64,000 bases of DNA from assembly GCA_020636225.1 (NCBI GenBank), contig JACJYI010000007.1, forward strand, positions 62,001 to 126,000, in the 5' to 3' direction. Shown one piece after another: positions 44,330 to 54,022 of this stretch. Numbering within the stretch: position 1 is the first letter of the stretch; each line of letters opens with the position of its first letter. Source of the DNA: Lewinellaceae bacterium. GTDB taxonomy: Bacteria; Bacteroidota; Bacteroidia; Chitinophagales; Saprospiraceae. Both the position numbers and the translations under genes were made by a program. The notes beneath the pieces were generated by a model, which made no database searches, was not told the DNA's origin, and saw nothing but the letters and a program-made list of their open reading frames with translations.

Positions 44330-46756
44330 TCACTCCACCACCACCCTGGCCACTTTGGCACCCCTGTTGTCCTCCGCATCCACCCGTAGGATATACATCC
44401 CTGAGGGAAGGTGCCCCAGGTCCAGATCAAGGGTATTGTTGGAGATCTGTCGCTCTATGACAACCACACCCTGAACATCCCGGACCGTCAATCGGCCACT
44501 TTCCGGTAGATCGTTGATATATACTATGCCGGATGTCGGATTGGGTGTCACGACTAGTGGCTCAACTGGTACAGCAGGGATCAAACCACTGGTTTCGTCC
44601 TGGAAGATGGCGATAAACGCATCATATGCTCCGGAATTACTGGTTTTATTCCCATCAGGTGTAGAAATCGCATCCTTTGAGAAAGCTGCACCGGCTATGA
44701 CAATTTGATCGTCACCAGATAGAGCGCAATCATCGATGCCATCACCATCGTCCCCTCCATAATATGTTGCCCACTGACGAGAACCGTCAGGACTGAACTT
44801 GCATAATAAGCCATCGGAAATGCCTTCCTTTTGGACGTCATATCCATCCGGACTGGCAATATTATCCAGAGAAGACGTCCCTCCGGACAGATAAATGTCA
44901 TTTGCAGTGTTGACCGCTAACCCTGTCCCGAAATCTGAGGATTGACCTCCGTAACATGTCCCCCAAAGAAAAACACCATTCGGTGAAAATTTGGCTAAAA
45001 AGGCGTCGGAAGAACCTCCTCCGTATTCCACTTGATGTGCGCCCTGGCTGACAACGTAATCCTCTCTATCTGTCTCCCCAGTCACAATGACATTATTCAA
45101 CATGTCGATTTCTATATCGTACGCTCTCGTATCATTGCCACCAAAATAAGTCGACCAAATTCGTTCGCCGTCCTTTGTAAACTTGAATATCAAGGCATTC
45201 TGTGAGCCATTGATATCTTCCTGGTGAGCGCCAGGAGAGGCTAAGATATTGTCAAAATCCCACCATGCTTCACCGCCAAACAAAATATTGCCATCATGAT
45301 CAATTGTACAACAATGCCCCCTCTCAATAGTATATGGAACCCCAATGTAAGATCCCCAATCTAATTCACCTGCAGCATCCAAAGCCATAATGAATGCATC
45401 AGTACCATCTCCACCATATTCAGGTTGGAAAGTTCCCTGGGTTGAAATCCCAACAGGTGAAGTAGTGCCGCCAACCAGAATAATCCTGCCACTATCATCA
45501 ATGGAGCATCCGTTCACATAATCCTGTTCTGTTCCTCCGATATACGTACCCCAAACACGAACTCCATCCCCATTCAACTTGACTAAAAAACCGTCTTTCG
45601 AACCTCCAATATAGACAGGTTTTGTCCCATCAGGTGAGGCAATTCCTGTAGTTGATTCCGTTTCGCCTCCCAGGAACGTGTTTCCATCCACATCAATTTT
45701 ACAGCTGTTGACTCCATCCTCCCCGGATCCGCCGATATAGGTTGCCCACGACAGTTCACCATTGGCTAAATACTTGGCCACTACACCATCATATGTTCCT
45801 CCTCCATAGGACACCTGATGAGCGCCCACAGTAGCAATCATGCTGGTTGATACCGTTTCTCCGGCGGCAACGATATTCCCTTGTCCATCCACACTGGTTG
45901 ACCTGAAAAAATCATTCTTACTCCCCCCAAAATACGTTCCATATAACCGCACCGGTGGATCAATGATTAAGGGCAAAGTCGGATCGACCAGCCCGGCCAA
46001 TTCAAACCGGACTATCTCGCCATCCACTACCCAATGCGAAGCCACTTCCTTACCGTCCTGATGAGCATACACCGGCCCCTCGAGAATATCACCAAAGGGG
46101 GTGTGCATCACCAACTCACCACGGGTATTGATCGATAATTCGGCACCAGATATGGCCAAAGCAATCTGGCTATAATCAGCCCCAGGCTGAACCACAAAAT
46201 CCGATTCAAGACCACCATATTTGCCCTGGTAGTATCGCAGGTCAATACCCATATAGATGTCTTTCATGGTCACCGACTGCCAGGACCGGACGTTCAACGC
46301 TGGTTCAGCGCCAAGGGGTACATTATAGAAATGACTGACTGAACTTGAACGACCGTCGGACACAACCTCCGCACGTTCGTTAGCTCCCAGGTAGTTCACA
46401 TCCACCCGATAGATCGTGATGGGCTGCTCCAGGGCTTCTACATCAAGATCATGCTTACTTCTCTTCATCTTACTCAACAGTTCTTTTTGTTGAAACCATC
46501 CAGGATACTGTACCATCTGGTAATGAATCCCTCCGGCTGTCAGGTGATAGGACAACCCGTCCACCTCGCCATAGTACAACACATCTGGCCGGGGCATATC
46601 GTGTTGATCCCTCACTTGGCCTTTGTTCTCCAAGAAGAGGTCGAGCTGGACTTTCTCGGGTGGTGAAAAGGCGAACAACGGAAGGCAACCGATGGCTATT
46701 GCGCTTATAATCAACATCTTACGCAATATCAATACCGAAGGGGATACAGAACTCAT
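44330..46756 (-). CDS. T9SS-secreted SBBP-repeat beta-propeller protein
   Basis: The start at 46756 (MSSVSPSVLILRKMLI) gives a signal peptide ending near PLFAF. The N-terminal ~230 residues (FLENKGQV, VLYYGEVDGLSYHL) are the domain that precedes SBBP repeats in related proteins. Then come about nine repeats of ~50 residues with the pattern WATYIGGSGEDGVNSCKID and GNTFLGGETES, predicted to form a beta-propeller. The last ~75 residues are a type A sorting domain (VVTPNPTSGIVYI, LPSGMYILRV). Exported and surface-exposed; the ligand is unknown. It is convergent with the zinc-finger gene. Confidence 0.88.
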   Translation of the reverse strand: MSSVSPSVLILRKMLIISAIAIGCLPLFAFSPPEKVQLDLFLENKGQVRDQHDMPRPDVLYYGEVDGLSYHLTAGGIHYQMVQYPGWFQQKELLSKMKRSKHDLDVEALEQPITIYRVDVNYLGANERAEVVSDGRSSSVSHFYNVPLGAEPALNVRSWQSVTMKDIYMGIDLRYYQGKYGGLESDFVVQPGADYSQIALAISGAELSINTRGELVMHTPFGDILEGPVYAHQDGKEVASHWVVDGEIVRFELAGLVDPTLPLIIDPPVRLYGTYFGGSKNDFFRSTSVDGQGNIVAAGETVSTSMIATVGAHQVSYGGGTYDGVVAKYLANGELSWATYIGGSGEDGVNSCKIDVDGNTFLGGETESTTGIASPDGTKPVYIGGSKDGFLVKLNGDGVRVWGTYIGGTEQDYVNGCSIDDSGRIILVGGTTSPVGISTQGTFQPEYGGDGTDAFIMALDAAGELDWGSYIGVPYTIERGHCCTIDHDGNILFGGEAWWDFDNILASPGAHQEDINGSQNALIFKFTKDGERIWSTYFGGNDTRAYDIEIDMLNNVIVTGETDREDYVVSQGAHQVEYGGGSSDAFLAKFSPNGVFLWGTCYGGQSSDFGTGLAVNTANDIYLSGGTSSLDNIASPDGYDVQKEGISDGLLCKFSPDGSRQWATYYGGDDGDGIDDCALSGDDQIVIAGAAFSKDAISTPDGNKTSNSGAYDAFIAIFQDETSGLIPAVPVEPLVVTPNPTSGIVYINDLPESGRLTVRDVQGVVVIERQISNNTLDLDLGHLPSGMYILRVDAEDNRGAKVARVVVE

Positions 46757-46948
46757 GGTCGTATGAAATTTGAATGATTCAGGTTGGAGCAAGATAGCAA
46801 ATCATGATGAATCCAGCGCCTAATTTTATATCGGTCGTAGATTTGTACTACAAGTCTCAACAAAAGCATGTGACATCTCAAAGGAAAATACCAACGCAAT
46901 GCAGACTAATTTTCATCCGCTAACTTAGCCCTTTCGACATCCGTGGAC

Positions 46949-47070
46949 AGGGTGGCTCACTATGGACCGAAATAGGTGGGTCAGTATGACCGAAATAATC
47001 ATTCCATCTTCTGGATCATCTCGATGGTGTCGCCGCTTCCTGCTTTGCAGTTGCTACTAAAACAAGTCCA
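46949..47070 (-). mobile_element. Possible remnant of an IS21-type element end
   Basis: GTGGCTCACTATGGACCGAAATAG and GTGGGTCAGTATGACCGAAATAAT lie in tandem at 46951-47000. Repeats with this look occur at the termini of IS21-family elements in Bacteroidota, from memory. On the minus strand, a short open frame ending DTIEMIQKME stops just inside them and could be the last codons of a transposase gene. No complete transposase is present, so this would be a relic. Confidence 0.35.
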
Positions 47071-47202
47071 TGTATTTGTTTTGGGATAGATCTGCATTGA
47101 TGGGGTCTTGTCATCAATGATTGAGTACGGTTTGGATGCTGAGAGTAGCTTTGATGTCGCTGATTTCCATATCAAATGTTAAAGTCAAAAAATATTTTAT
47201 TG

Positions 47203-47256
47203 GAACTATCAGACACAAAAGTAGATTATAATTCCAAAACTACAAAGAACTATCAG
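47203..47256. promoter_or_regulatory. Direct repeats upstream of the XRE regulator
   Basis: GAACTATCAG occurs at 47203-47212 and 47247-47256, 44 bp apart (about four helical turns), just ahead of the promoter-like box. They are candidate operators for autoregulation by the XRE protein. Confidence 0.45.
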
Positions 47257-47280
47257 CTCTATTTACGTCTTTTAATTACG

Positions 47281-47288
47281 TATCTTTG
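47281..47288 (+). promoter_or_regulatory. Candidate -7 promoter element of the XRE gene
   Basis: TATCTTTG matches TAnnTTTG exactly and lies 38 bp before the ATG at 47327. No good -33 partner is seen at the usual spacing. Confidence 0.5.
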
Positions 47289-47326
47289 CTGTATCACTGT
47301 ATTTTTAGACACTTAATGGGCTTATA

Positions 47327-47665
47327 ATGGACAAAATCGCTATAACAATAACTAATCTTCGTAAAGAAAAAGGATGGTCACAGACCGACCTGGCTGATAA
47401 AAGTGGGGTATCTCGTGAGATGATCGGCAAGTACGAAAGAGGCAAAGCGGTTCCTTCTGTAGATGCAGCCAAAAAAATAGCCGACGCTTTTGACGTCAGC
47501 TTAGATTATCTTGTTGGTGAAGGCATCAATGCCACCTTTGACAAAAAGACTGTCTCAAGACTTCAGGAAATTCAAAACATGGACTCCAAGTCTAAAGACA
47601 ACCTTTTTAATATTATCGATGCTGTCATTCGTGATTACAATACTCAGAAGGCTTATGCTGGATAG
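47327..47665 (+). CDS. XRE-family helix-turn-helix transcriptional regulator
   Basis: A 112-residue Cro/CI-type regulator. The HTH spans residues ~7-65: ITNLRKEKGWSQTDLADKSG, then VSREMIGKYERGKAVPSVDAA and LDYLVGEG. The C-terminal ~45 residues are helical and may dimerise. It has a promoter-like box and a pair of direct repeats upstream. Its 3' end overlaps the convergent immunity-type gene by 13 bp, so transcripts from the two sides would collide. It may control itself and the toxin cassette. Confidence 0.88.
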   Translation: MDKIAITITNLRKEKGWSQTDLADKSGVSREMIGKYERGKAVPSVDAAKKIADAFDVSLDYLVGEGINATFDKKTVSRLQEIQNMDSKSKDNLFNIIDAVIRDYNTQKAYAG

Positions 47666-48096
47666 TCTTTTAGATACTCTTCTTTGACTGCTGTTTTTGG
47701 TACAATAATCAAGTCTTCTTTTCTATTCCAAGGTATTATACCTGGGATATTCGCACCCTCAAAATAAGTCAAAAATTGATACCATTCTTCAACTAATTTG
47801 ACCATCTCTTCTGTAGGTATTTCAAATGGCTCAAACTCATCGAAGTAACCACTAACTTTAGTAATTTCGCTTTCAATAAAAATATCACATTTATCTTCTG
47901 CCTCTAATTTTATTACTTGTTGACTACTCTTAATTTCTCTTAACTTTTCGAGAAGGTCAAACACCTTATTAGATTTTGCCAACTCTCTTCTAAAAACATA
48001 ACTTATAGGGTCATATTTTATCGGCCCAATATTCATTACTGGAACTTGATCTCCATTCTTTAATATCACTAACTTATAACTTCTTGTCCACCACAT
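47653..48096 (-). CDS. Probable immunity protein for the EndoU toxin
   Basis: A 147-residue soluble, acidic protein without signal peptide or recognised family. Visible segments include LVILKNGDQVPVMNIGPIKYD and LVEEWYQFLTYFEGANIPG. It begins 9 bp after the stop of the toxin gene on the same strand, the usual place for an immunity gene in polymorphic toxin loci, and its size fits. Function is inferred from position only. A trivial alternative is an unrelated hypothetical protein. Confidence 0.6.
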   Translation of the reverse strand: MWWTRSYKLVILKNGDQVPVMNIGPIKYDPISYVFRRELAKSNKVFDLLEKLREIKSSQQVIKLEAEDKCDIFIESEITKVSGYFDEFEPFEIPTEEMVKLVEEWYQFLTYFEGANIPGIIPWNRKEDLIIVPKTAVKEEYLKDYPA

Positions 48097-48105
48097 ATTT
48101 GAAAA

Positions 48106-50448
48106 TTAAGGAAAGTTAGGTAATACAGGAAATGCTGAAATCACATGTCCATCAGCATGCAAATAATAATTAATCAGTTGTCCTCCTTGTGTGGTTCCCT
48201 CCCATATGTTTCCAGAGGTATTTGTAGGATTATTATTCATAACATACTTCAATTCATCCATAACTCTAAATTCATCCCACGAATCAGGCCAAAACGATTT
48301 CCTACCTCCGCTACTAAATACAGCTCCATAAAATCCCTCACTTGTTTCTGATATTCTATCAACCAATTTTCTGGCATCGTCATTCAAAATAGCAGATATA
48401 TGATGACGTCCACCTCCACTGTCTCCTCTAAAAATATGCTTTACTGTTTTGTCAGTTATAGCAGGATGATTTGCATGACTTACAACATCATCAATAGGCT
48501 TTATTCCTCTTTGAATCGCAGCAGATAAACCTTCAAGGACATTTGTATTTGTTTTAATTGTAGTCGGACAATTAAAAGCAAACTCCCACGCCTTAACCCC
48601 ATCATCACCAAAAGTCTCAATAAACTGTCGGAACTCAGGACTAGCTGAAATCAAATCACGATGAAAGGATTGGGCTATCTCATTACTACTGAAGCCATAC
48701 TTTTCAACAAAATTCTTTAATGCTGGTGAAATATCATCTGTTATGGAACCTACTTTAAGCAGTCCATTTGCTTCTTTCTTAACCGTAAATAAATCTGAAG
48801 AAACTTTTACAAAATACTTCCCAGCTTTGTAAATGATATACAATTCAGTCCCAATAATAAATGCAGACAATATTGCATTACCATAGTCACCCTTATATAG
48901 ATATAATAAACCTTCAGTTAAACCAGCTGCAATGGCAACTGGTGCAGAAGAGACCACACCTACTGCTCCTGCTACAAATATATATGTATCTACATCCAGC
49001 AGAACCTCTCCAGTTTTATCTTTAATTTCATTCAATAATGTAAACATTGAAAAGGAATCACCCTCCCATTTAGTCCCTAGTGGTTTAAATGACATAAAAT
49101 AATTGCCACTTGGATCATACAGCCAATAGTCATAAGAGAGACCATCCTCATTCCATCGGTAATAAACCCATCCTTCATATGTAAGCTGCCAAAAACCTCC
49201 TGTGCCATCAGGCCGAATAACAATATCCTTATCTAATGAATACGGGCCCAAATCCATTTTTTCTGGTGCACCTTTATTAGGGCAAGGATATAGACCGTTA
49301 TTTGTATAGTCAATAACCTTATATTGATTAGTATCACCGTACGTATAGGGAAGGATATTATTATAGTCATTAAAATTATCCATTCCCAACTGATCATCAA
49401 GCCTGTCTGGAACAAGAGTATAATCCCAATCAAAATTATGACTCACCAGGCTATCAACTCCGCCATCCCTTGCTAAATCGACAAATGGAACTGGGTAGTT
49501 TAAATTGTACACGTGAGAAACACAATTCTCTCTGGCATTCCCAACATTGACTTGAGCAATATCCCCAATCCCCCAGTGCTCTTTAAACGCATAAGCATTA
49601 GTCCCCTCCTTACAATTATGGCGATAACCTGCAAACTTTTCTAAATTAGCACTATAAACACAAGACCTGTAAAATACATCATCAATCAAGAATCCATGCA
49701 AGGTACCATTAGGTTGAAAAATGGCATTACTCGGATAGCCTGGAAATGTTACAACAGCACCCGTCTCTGAAACAAAATTCAGGTTAAAGAATTTTTCAGA
49801 AACATCAATCGGGAAGGCACCCGGAATCTTATGCTCCACCATTTCACTCAACCCTGAATTGCACTCCAGTGAACGACCTATGCTTGATCTTTCATATCCG
49901 CGGCTTTCTTGATTTAAATAGCAACATACACCTTCTCTGAGCAAATAGAGCAAACGGTCAATTGCCATCATCGATGCAAGCATGTAATTTTCAGGTTTCC
50001 CACCATAAAAAACGTCAAACTCAATCTGAACTTGATTTTCAATATATTCAATATTAATACAACTATCTAGACTACAATTTAAGCTCAGTTCAACGAATAT
50101 CTTTGACCAAACACCCTTCACATCAGACAACTTATTAAAAAGCAATCGATTTTGATTATTTGCGAGTCCTCTGCTTATATCCAAGATATCTGATGTATCC
50201 ATTTGGGCAGTATTGTGCACATATGCACCAAAATCATAAACTCTAAAGTCAAGAGGGAAGATGTTTGAATCAAGTGCAATATTTACCTCCTCAAAATAAT
50301 TGATCACTTCAGAAGCCTTGGCTTCCAATGCAGGTTCATATACACTCCTGTCCATTCCAGATTGATCTGGAAGCAGGAGGAAGTTGTCTTGAGACCTGGC
50401 TTCAACACTAAAAAATAAACCTAGAATGAAAAATATAAATATCCGCAT
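48106..50448 (-). CDS. Sec-exported polymorphic toxin with C-terminal EndoU nuclease domain
   Basis: The start at 50448 (MRIFIFFILGLFFSVEARSQ) supplies a signal peptide; in-frame ATGs at 50481 and 50493 are possible. The ~500-residue body is Cys-containing and unassigned. It is followed by a hydrophobic pre-toxin segment (IFVAGAVGVVSSAPVAIAAG) and a helical linker. The last ~110 residues match bacterial EndoU: KHIFRGDSGGGRHHISAIL with the catalytic-type His pair, SFWPDSWDEFRVMDEL, and VISAFP at the end. EndoU domains cleave RNA, often tRNA. The gene is strongly AT-rich, and the toxin gene is followed by a small immunity candidate. There is no T9SS sorting domain on the toxin itself. Confidence 0.82.
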   Translation of the reverse strand: MRIFIFFILGLFFSVEARSQDNFLLLPDQSGMDRSVYEPALEAKASEVINYFEEVNIALDSNIFPLDFRVYDFGAYVHNTAQMDTSDILDISRGLANNQNRLLFNKLSDVKGVWSKIFVELSLNCSLDSCINIEYIENQVQIEFDVFYGGKPENYMLASMMAIDRLLYLLREGVCCYLNQESRGYERSSIGRSLECNSGLSEMVEHKIPGAFPIDVSEKFFNLNFVSETGAVVTFPGYPSNAIFQPNGTLHGFLIDDVFYRSCVYSANLEKFAGYRHNCKEGTNAYAFKEHWGIGDIAQVNVGNARENCVSHVYNLNYPVPFVDLARDGGVDSLVSHNFDWDYTLVPDRLDDQLGMDNFNDYNNILPYTYGDTNQYKVIDYTNNGLYPCPNKGAPEKMDLGPYSLDKDIVIRPDGTGGFWQLTYEGWVYYRWNEDGLSYDYWLYDPSGNYFMSFKPLGTKWEGDSFSMFTLLNEIKDKTGEVLLDVDTYIFVAGAVGVVSSAPVAIAAGLTEGLLYLYKGDYGNAILSAFIIGTELYIIYKAGKYFVKVSSDLFTVKKEANGLLKVGSITDDISPALKNFVEKYGFSSNEIAQSFHRDLISASPEFRQFIETFGDDGVKAWEFAFNCPTTIKTNTNVLEGLSAAIQRGIKPIDDVVSHANHPAITDKTVKHIFRGDSGGGRHHISAILNDDARKLVDRISETSEGFYGAVFSSGGRKSFWPDSWDEFRVMDELKYVMNNNPTNTSGNIWEGTTQGGQLINYYLHADGHVISAFPVLPNFP

Positions 50449-50693
50449 TGCAACTGGGTGATAGTGGCTAAATTCATTCATATGATACTCCATTAATTAA
50501 GATCATTAAATATTCCATAAAACAGTCAAAATAAACAGGAATCCATAGTGCAGCTTCAACGACTTCAAGTAATCTTAATAAGGTTTTTCACCAAAACTAA
50601 TTCCATCTACGCTTCCATTCAGATAAACGATTCAGGAGAAAACAAAGTCACTTTCAATAGTGCTTCAAATTATCCATGTGTAAATATTTCAAC

Positions 50694-51755
50694 TTACTTT
50701 TTTACAACTTTGCCTAAACATCTACCTCCTTCCATCACAATCCAATAGACTCCTGAAGGCAACATGCTGATGTCTGCATCAATTATTGTCTGTTCATCTG
50801 ATAATTTTTGTATTGACAGCTCAAGTGATCCTATACTACTGAAGAAATCAATTCTATTAACTGCTTTGGCCACCCCATTATCATTAATCTGAATTTGCAT
50901 CAAACCTGTAGTTGGCGAAGGCCAAATTTTGGCATCCTCAGCATTTTCTATTGCCATGAAATTCCCTCCAATCTCAACAATGCATTCCTCCTTGACAACA
51001 GAAGTTAGGCTCCACAGTACATTTGAAGTATCCTCGGCATTCTGAATGTGTGGCCCTCGCCCAAAAAGCACTTGTTGATTACTTCCACATTGCACATTCC
51101 ACACTACATCAGAATGATTAGTAATAGGATTGGTATATTCCAGGATTAGATCACTATCATCTGCCCAATGGACACTGACTGCCTCACTGATCGAATTGGC
51201 CACTCCCAATAGCACATTGCCAAATGTTATCCCAAAACCATGGTTTTCACTTTTAAACCCATGGACATAGAGGAATAAACGTTCATTTTGATTTACCTCA
51301 AGTGCTGCACCATAATTGTTCTGCCCCTTCGGACAACCCATCATCTCAAAATAATCCACCTCGCCTGCTCTCAACCCGGTAGCTCCCATGCAGCCAGAAT
51401 GACCATCAGCAGACCTCCCTCCCCCTACACATCGTACCGCCTCCAAAGCTCCGCAGTCATTCCCTTTGAACAATGTAAAATCCAGATCCTGATCCGGATC
51501 ATCCGGTACCAGGTCAAAGGCCAGTTGGCCACTCCGCCCGATCTTCAGCTCCAGCCAGATACCGGCTACCTCCTGAAAATCGTCCACACAGGGCATGGCC
51601 CCATTATCAGTCAGGGTACCCTCAAAGAGGTGATCGATATGCATGTATTTGTTGCATGTCACCAGTAATGGTGTGGCACAACTGCTACCATCTTGGGCCA
51701 GGAGGGCAATGGATATTAATGATAGTGTCGTCATGAAGATCAGGCTTCGGATCAT
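50694..51755 (-). CDS. Secreted protein with T9SS type A sorting domain
   Basis: A 353-residue protein with signal peptide (MIRSLIFMTTLSLISIALLAQ). The N-terminal half resembles PPC-type beta-sandwich modules seen in secreted Bacteroidota proteins (GIWLELKIGRSGQLAFDLVP, DFTLFKGNDCGALE). The last ~80 residues are a sorting domain (KIWPSPTTGLMQI ... MLPSGVYWIV). It starts 12 bp after the fibronectin-type-III gene stops, so it belongs to the secreted cassette. It is separated by about 200 bp from the toxin gene. The function is unknown; surface adhesin or toxin-holding partner are options. Confidence 0.78.
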   Translation of the reverse strand: MIRSLIFMTTLSLISIALLAQDGSSCATPLLVTCNKYMHIDHLFEGTLTDNGAMPCVDDFQEVAGIWLELKIGRSGQLAFDLVPDDPDQDLDFTLFKGNDCGALEAVRCVGGGRSADGHSGCMGATGLRAGEVDYFEMMGCPKGQNNYGAALEVNQNERLFLYVHGFKSENHGFGITFGNVLLGVANSISEAVSVHWADDSDLILEYTNPITNHSDVVWNVQCGSNQQVLFGRGPHIQNAEDTSNVLWSLTSVVKEECIVEIGGNFMAIENAEDAKIWPSPTTGLMQIQINDNGVAKAVNRIDFFSSIGSLELSIQKLSDEQTIIDADISMLPSGVYWIVMEGGRCLGKVVKK

Positions 51756-51767
51756 CTTCGATATTGT

Positions 51768-53978
51768 TTACAGATTGAAGATCAAGGTGGAAGGTTCGCT
51801 CATCGGACTGGTGGTGCCGTCGTCAAACAGGGCTACCACTTTATATCGGTATCGATGGGTATGCTGCACCTTGTGGTCAATAAACCGGTAGGTGCCGCTC
51901 ACATTCACCGAGGAAGTAACAGAATCATACATCCCCTGTGCTTCACTCAGATTGTACACGGCGTACTGCACATACGGGTTTCCATCCTTCGACCGGTAGA
52001 TCTTGAATCCGACCAGCTCCTTATAGAATCCATAATTCCATCCGATTGCAATTCCGATTTTCTTGTTTACTGAAGGGCCTGTACCATTAATATCAGATAT
52101 ATCGATACTGTCCACTGCCGGCCACATGGGAGAAAGGCCCTGAAGAGTGGCCACGTTGGATAAAGATGTGTTCCCAGACAAGTCAATAGCTTCCACAACA
52201 TATTCATATGCCTGTTTGCCATTGGCCACCGAATCAATGTAATTCTTGTCAGAGGGGCTGTGTGTTACTTCAGTAAGAATCTCCCAATCTGGCAAACCCA
52301 TCCGTCTTCGCTTGATGCGGTATTTGTCCATATCTGTACTACTACTCGGTGTCCAATAGATCCGGTTGACATTGGCCTGGGTGCCACTTCTTGTGATCAC
52401 AGCCGGACTTGGAGGTACCACATCTGGGAGGGAGATCATGGCCGGATCAGAAAACTCAGACAGGTTCCCATTATAGTCAACAGCTTTGATCTTTACCCAG
52501 GTGGAGGACTCCAAGGTTTCCAACTCGATGATGTATTGGAAGGATGTGTCCCGAACTGGTGTCAGGGTTAATTGTGTATAAAACAAGGTATCCCGATTGC
52601 TGTAGAATACCCGATATCCATCCACATCCTCCTCCAAGTTGGGTGTCCAGCTGACCGTAACCTGGCCCAATGTACTGACTACCCCCACCGGTGTAGCCGG
52701 TTTGCCCGGAGGGATTGTATCCAGCAGTTGAGCAAAATGGGACCAGCATTCCGCGTGATACCCATGGATATCGTACACCTTGACTTTGTAGTAATTGCCC
52801 CGCAATGGTGTCGCATCCTGCCAGGTTCGCACAGTAGGCCCGAGCAAATTGGCCCCGGATACGACCTCGTACGGCCCTTCATCCCGATGGCTACGCAATA
52901 TCTCGAAGCCTTCGATCTCGCTATTGTGTTCTGAAGGATACTGCCAGTACACTTCGATGACTTCATTGTCAACCACATCCAAACTGTCAATTCTTGGTAT
53001 GATACCCACCGGATTGGGGCGGTTGAGCACATGGATGGTGTCCGACCACGCCGAGGTGCGTCCGAACGCATCTTTTCCACGCACCCGATAAATGTAAGTC
53101 TGACCAATCTGGCTGACCGTATCAATATGCATGAATCGATCAACAAACTTGTCACTGACCGGTGAATTCAGCATCGGGAGATCCGACAGGTCGGAGAAGT
53201 TAATTCCGTCCTCCGACCGCTCAATGTCATAGCTGATAAATTCCCTCTCATACCCCTTCCAGCCGAGGGTCATATAGCCGCCCTTCCCAAGGCCAACCAT
53301 AAATTGAGGAACATGGGCAACAAACAGGGTATCGTTGCAACTTAACTTGACATAACCAGATAACAATACGGGTGACACTGAATCACCCAATAGTTCTACC
53401 CGATATATATAGGTGGTACCAGCTACGGCTGAAGTATCCACAAACCCAAGACCAGAGAGATGGGCGGCCATAAAGGAATACTCTCCTGCCAGCAGGTTCA
53501 TTTGATACCGGTTTTCCCATTCTGTATCCAGCTTGTAGGCCTGCATCAAGGCACTGGTATCGCCCAGGGAGATTTCAAGGGAATCACCGAATATGGCCCC
53601 TCCGGCCAGCTCGACATTGGCATCTTGCAATGTATCCATCAATTCACCCCAGATGGATGTATCTGCAGGAAGAACGATTGAATCCAACACAACCAAGGTA
53701 GACAGGGCATTAGGTGGCACACTGTCTGTATAGCTATGGACATATCGACTGATCCTATACCCATTTGCCAAACCCTGTTTCCAAAATTCTTTTTCGGATG
53801 GAGCCCATCGAAGTAGAATGGAATCGCAAGACAACACAGCTCCACGTATGGATAACAAGGGAGCCTTTGAAGAGATGGTCTGGGCGCTTACCCATCCGGT
53901 CAGCATGACAACCAGAACACTACAGGCAATCAGCCGTCCTTTCAACCGGATATGGAAATATTCTATTCTTTTTTTCAT
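51768..53978 (-). CDS. Secreted multi-domain fibronectin type III protein
   Basis: A 736-residue protein with a signal peptide (ACSVLVVMLTGWVSAQ). From about residue 230 it contains at least five fibronectin-type-III modules, recognisable by repeated W/Y-x-R turns: YDIERSEDGINF, QTYIYRVRGKDAFGR, GFEILRSHRDEGPY, GYRVFYSNRDTLFY, YRIKRRRMGLPDW, GFKIYRSKDGNPY. It lacks a recognised sorting domain (it ends PSTLIFNL). It begins 44 bp after the giant gene and ends 12 bp before the next. It probably extends or binds the giant protein outside the cell. Confidence 0.8.
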   Translation of the reverse strand: MKKRIEYFHIRLKGRLIACSVLVVMLTGWVSAQTISSKAPLLSIRGAVLSCDSILLRWAPSEKEFWKQGLANGYRISRYVHSYTDSVPPNALSTLVVLDSIVLPADTSIWGELMDTLQDANVELAGGAIFGDSLEISLGDTSALMQAYKLDTEWENRYQMNLLAGEYSFMAAHLSGLGFVDTSAVAGTTYIYRVELLGDSVSPVLLSGYVKLSCNDTLFVAHVPQFMVGLGKGGYMTLGWKGYEREFISYDIERSEDGINFSDLSDLPMLNSPVSDKFVDRFMHIDTVSQIGQTYIYRVRGKDAFGRTSAWSDTIHVLNRPNPVGIIPRIDSLDVVDNEVIEVYWQYPSEHNSEIEGFEILRSHRDEGPYEVVSGANLLGPTVRTWQDATPLRGNYYKVKVYDIHGYHAECWSHFAQLLDTIPPGKPATPVGVVSTLGQVTVSWTPNLEEDVDGYRVFYSNRDTLFYTQLTLTPVRDTSFQYIIELETLESSTWVKIKAVDYNGNLSEFSDPAMISLPDVVPPSPAVITRSGTQANVNRIYWTPSSSTDMDKYRIKRRRMGLPDWEILTEVTHSPSDKNYIDSVANGKQAYEYVVEAIDLSGNTSLSNVATLQGLSPMWPAVDSIDISDINGTGPSVNKKIGIAIGWNYGFYKELVGFKIYRSKDGNPYVQYAVYNLSEAQGMYDSVTSSVNVSGTYRFIDHKVQHTHRYRYKVVALFDDGTTSPMSEPSTLIFNL

Positions 53979-54022
53979 TTTACTTCTTTCTTAACGGTGA
54001 AGGTTTCCCGAACGGCTTGCCG

